A stretch of 64,000 bases of DNA from Cheilinus undulatus (taxonomy: Eukaryota; Chordata; Actinopteri; Labriformes; Labridae): positions 28,931,000-28,994,999 of the forward strand of contig NC_054866.1 of assembly GCF_018320785.1 (NCBI RefSeq), in the 5' to 3' direction. A program made the translations under genes and the position numbers. Position 1 is the stretch's first letter, and every line of letters begins with the position of its first letter. Of this stretch, positions 60,134 through 64,000 are shown in pieces. The notes below the pieces were generated by a model. That model saw nothing but the letters and a program-made list of their open reading frames with translations. It had not been told where the DNA came from and searched no databases.

Positions 60134-63100
60134 CTACTCGAGCGACTGGAGCATGAGAAGCTGCTTGAGGACCTTGGTCTGACTGGTCTCCCTGATCTCT
60201 CCCGCCAGGAACATCTCATCCACCACCGTGTACACCTTCATGGTAAGACACAAAAATTAGAACAGTTGCTCTCAAACTTTCTAAATATTAAATGTTCAAA
60301 TAAAATTTAAAAACACAATTCCTGGTTGTACTTGTTTTATCATTTTTCAGGAACTGTATGTAATATTTATAGTATTTTTAAGGTTAATCCCTACAGCTCT
60401 CCAAAAAAAGAGGTTGTACCCTTTTTAAAGACAAAGAGCATCTAAAGCCTGAAATGCCCTGACCTTGGGATTAAAGGAAATGAGTCGATTAAGGACAGAA
60501 CAAATTCCAAAAACCAAAGTGACATTATCTTCTTCCCTACACATGAAAGGGTTGGGCTTCCTGTTATACTGTACGACACAATGAGAAGTCATCATGTGGT
60601 CTGCGGTCATCATTACTCATATGTTTCACCTGTCTGTGTCATCAAGGTGCAAAAATAACTGATGAGCAAACACAGCAAGAGGCTAACTTTAGCACAATTG
60701 TGTAAAAATCACAGACATAAAGAAGTGAATCAGTGTTTCTTGCCACACAGCTGAAAAAAAACAAAACAGCACCTGAGCTTGTGAAATAGTATTAGCCTGA
60801 GGGCAGCAGTAGATTATGATGGGTGGTAAAAAAAAATATGTTGGTTTATACTATTTAAAAAACATCAAAAAAATGAGGGGCTTTGCTGACTGATGTTCAG
60901 AGACCCTGAAAATAGTCAGGCCACTCAAACAGTCTAAGGGGTGTGTTGTGCACTCTGAGGATTTAGGTTAATCTCACTTGTTAATTTATGAAAAATACAT
61001 CAGTTGCCATGGTAATAAAAGTGCAATAAAAAGAAAAGAATCTAATTTGCCTTTTGTGCCTCTGAATCTTTTGGTTGAAGAAGAAGGTTGTTCATATATG
61101 AGACTCTCGAGGTGAAACATCCTTACCTTGTAGAAGTTGAACACAAGGTCCAATTCACACACATTGTGGAAATACTCATTCAGCACCTTAAAGAAAAAAG
61201 AGAAACCGCAAGAAATCCAAACCTTTAATTTACATAGATGGCAGCCAGCAGATGACAAACACACTCCTCTGAGGGGACACAAAGATGTCTGGTAATTGTG
61301 TGTCTTGATGTGGTGCACTACAGCAGAAATAAAGCAACACTGAAGCAGCTGCTGAATGACCATGTAATAAGCTGATTTCCACTACAAGGACATCCATCTA
61401 CAATGTGCCAAATTAAAATTAATGTGGTTCCATCTCATCTTGTTTCCACAGGAGATCATTTATAGCACAGACACAGTGACATTTACAATGGCAGAATTAC
61501 TGACCTCTTGTTCTGAATTTGCTACAGTGAATATTAAAATGTTCACCATGAGGCCCTGCTGTGGGCTGGTGTGGAATTCACCTCATTTGAAGTAAAAGGA
61601 TATACTGTAAATGATATAAATCTAATAAGAAATATAAACTTTATATTTCAAATATAAATTGTAGCACTCCCTCAGTTAAACATTACATTAAAAGAATTTC
61701 ATGCCTCAGGAATCCAGTGTTGCTGGGACAAGCAATAAAGCATTTTTTAAAAACCACATGAGCAGATTAAACTTTAAACTCACAGTCTAGGCTCAAACCA
61801 TTGGATAAATTATTATTTAAAAAAAGAGCTGCCATCCCAGAATAAAACGTGCAGAAAAAGACATTTTTAAGCTGCTAATGCTACCACAAAATCACCAACT
61901 TTCAAAAAAATATGCTGATTTAGTCATTAAGATGTTAAATTAGAAAAATACTTTTCAATAAGCACAACTAATTTACCCCATAGACCTCCGTTTACATTTG
62001 TATAAAATCTATGAACGAGAACAATCACTGTTTCACTGTTAAATACAGCGGGAATGTCTTTGTTAATACTAAACACTTGTAATCAGACCAATGAAAAACA
62101 TTTTACTGGAGCAATATCTAATACTTATGAAAAAAGAAATATACACATTAGGAAATGCTAAATTCTTGGTATATCTGATTTAAGAAAAAAATCTGACGTG
62201 AGGACAAAAACAAACAAACAAACAAACAAACAAACAAACACAAGTTTTGACACTATACCACTCCAATAACTAATAAAAGCACTGACAGGAGATGGCTGTG
62301 CTCAAGGAGATCATACAGTGATGGAGCTAAGATTATAAGAAAAATTGAGAGCTTTTATTAGACTAAAATTGGTCAGAGATACAAAATTGTTAGCGCTTTA
62401 ATGTTTAACTGTTGTACCATAGCTGTAAGCAAAATCTTTAGTTGTGAGAAGTCGAGTAGTTTCATTATTTCACACTTTCAGTAGTGTTATTTTTCAGTGG
62501 CAGACGTATACAGCTACTGTCAGATACTATTTAACATTAGTGGCCAACTTGTTTCATTATTGATAAAGCTTTTTTCCAGCATTACGTCACTTAGCATGGT
62601 CTTACAGAGATAAAAGTCAATGAAAGCACACCCTAAACTAGATCACCAGGCTACACAGTGAGACTGTGACTCATCTGTTTTCTATGATGACCCATATTCT
62701 GCTTAAAAAAATACAGTTTACCTGGTATTTATTGCTAAGACTAAGAATGCAAAGGAATTCATACAGATGGTGGTAAGGACATATTTTTAAGTTGATGTTA
62801 GGCCTATTAATCAGAATGGAAGAACTGCCTTGCACATCTGTTTCTTAAGACAGATGTGTCAGAGGGATACTTAATCCAACAAACAATTCAAAGTAATCTC
62901 CTGATATGCACAATGTCCAACTTGCAAAAAAAGGGCATTTATTTGCAACGTTTTGGTACTAGACCTTTATCAGGCAACATCAGCACATCTTAAATAGATA
63001 GTAGCAATGCATCTGACAACCGACTTCTCATCATTACAACACAATTCGCAAATAAACAACAGGGTCGACAAACATGAGCTTCCTGACTGAGAGTAAATAT

Positions 63101-63733
63101 GATGAAAGCTTACTAAACACAAAAATTGCAAATGTTAATCATATTATTACCAATAGTAAATAAATTAAGTCATACTTTACTAATACCTGAAGGGAAATTT
63201 ACAGTTTACACTCTACTGTTATAAATGCTACACAAACATAGGCTGAATTACATGCAAATACAAATGCACAAACAGTGGAGCAGAGGTCCCAAAATAGAGT
63301 AAATCTGCAATCAAAATAGGAAAACACTACAGTACAGTAAAAGAGGGTCATTTGAATTGTATGAGGCATCTTTATCATAAATCTAGGAGCTGAATAAACA
63401 GCTATTATTCTCTTTGAGTAAGTAAGTATGTACTGGCCACAGTCTATACTTTCTAATGAATGCAGTTTGAGATTCCAGAGTTGAAAGACAGGAGAGGAAA
63501 GGAAAATTATAACGGAAATCATGAACAGACATTCCCAAAAACAATCGGACCATGTAAAGTAAATCATCATAGCTCATTTACTGCGTCCATCTATCATGTG
63601 CTGTATGCTTGTTAGTTACCTCTACAAAGTTGTGGATTCCCTCAAGATATGCCAAGTTGTTATCAGTTACATCCACACAAATACAGAAGTAGAGGCCAGC
63701 GTAGCGTCGGTAAATAATCTTGAAGTTCCTGAA
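60134..63733 (-). CDS. ap2s1: AP-2 complex subunit sigma, 3' part (last three coding exons)
   Basis: The sigma2 chain is the small core subunit of the AP-2 clathrin adaptor at the plasma membrane. With alpha it forms the pocket for acidic dileucine cargo signals. Exons on the minus strand: 63733-63620, 61186-61127, 60235-60134. They encode FRNFKIIYRRYAGLYFCICV, then DNNLAYLEGIHNFVE, VLNEYFHNVCELDLVFNFYK, and VYTVVDEMFLAGEIRETSQT with KVLKQLLMLQSLE, then TAG. Splice sites are GT-AG and all junctions are phase 0. The first exons, including the start, lie beyond the right edge. Conservation with vertebrate AP2S1 is almost complete; the Gly in LEGIHNF is Ala in mammals as I recall. Confidence 0.95.
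62206..62241. repeat. (CAAA)n microsatellite
   Basis: A tandem CAAA/ACAA run in an ap2s1 intron. Confidence 0.96.
62945..62974 (-). ncRNA. Decayed small hammerhead ribozyme of a Penelope-like element
   Basis: Read on the minus strand, CCTGATAAAGGTCTAG is followed by TACCAAAACGTTGC. This fits the layout of the small hammerhead variants associated with Penelope-like retrotransposons: core CUGAUGA, short stem II, core GAAA, short stem III with ACGUUGC. The GGT/ACC stem II can still pair. Both core boxes carry a substitution (CTGATAA for CTGATGA, AAAA for GAAA), so self-cleavage should be lost. The wider element is not recognisable. Confidence 0.55.
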
Positions 63734-64000
63734 CTGTAGGAAACAAAAACAAATAAAATATCTTAAACATGTTTACTTCTCATTTTGTGGCAATAATATC
63801 AAAGTTAAAGTGAACCCATTCATTTTCTAGGATTTCTAAAACTGACTTGCATAGAAAAGGGATTGGCAAAAGAGGTTTGGTTGCATATTGATACTGTTTT
63901 ATACTAATAAAGTTGTCTTTGTTTCCATTAGGATGAGTACAATTAAAGGTGGATCACAGTTACTTTAAGTAGCTTTTGTAAAATGTCTGTAAAATGGGGC

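Larger units (their letters stand above)
61187..63619. other. ap2s1 intron
   Basis: AT-rich intron. It contains a CAAA tract and a hammerhead-like retrotransposon fragment, described separately, and no other gene that I can see. Confidence 0.65.

Overview
The window is vertebrate nuclear DNA, most likely from a ray-finned (teleost) fish and probably a percomorph. The genes are split by GT-AG introns. The introns are full of fish-type Tc1/mariner and hAT DNA transposons, a tRNA-derived SINE, an RTE-like LINE tail and dinucleotide repeats. There is no operon-like organisation. Assignment of the organism is inference from gene and repeat content.

Region 1 (1-38.7 kb, + strand) holds the 3' part of a KMT2A (MLL1) histone H3K4 methyltransferase gene. 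I resolve 29 exons. Their lengths add up to 9,288 coding bases in one continuous frame (about 3,095 residues plus stop), and all splice phases agree. In order they encode a Ser/Pro/Gln-rich linker, PHD1-PHD2, PHD3, bromodomain, extended PHD4, FYRN, a very long disordered region with both Taspase-1 sites and the transactivation segment, FYRC, Win motif, SET and post-SET. The N-terminal part (AT-hooks, menin-binding, CXXC) lies before base 1. A 3' UTR of about 4.3 kb follows.

Region 2 (about 40.9-57.4 kb, + strand) is rab4b, a complete 213-residue small GTPase of recycling endosomes in seven exons. It has a GC-richer promoter with CRE/ATF-like sites, and its introns are heavily invaded by transposons.

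Region 3 (about 58.5-64 kb, - strand) is the 3' part (last three coding exons) of ap2s1, the sigma subunit of the AP-2 clathrin adaptor. It is tail-to-tail with rab4b and runs off the right edge. rab4b and ap2s1 both act in endocytic traffic, while kmt2a is a chromatin regulator. I see no evidence of functional coupling, only linkage.

Between and inside the genes the main content is mobile DNA: a Sleeping-Beauty-type Tc1 with IR/DR ends, a Tc1 MITE, an internally deleted Tc1, two more decayed Tc1 copies (one with a nested insertion), two hAT copies with 8-bp target duplications, several MITEs, shared repeat modules, and a decayed small hammerhead-ribozyme motif of the kind carried by Penelope-like retrotransposons. 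The most unusual gene-level observation is an intron that separates the two Taspase-1 cleavage sites of KMT2A and is itself largely made of mobile elements. I found no clearly new biological system.
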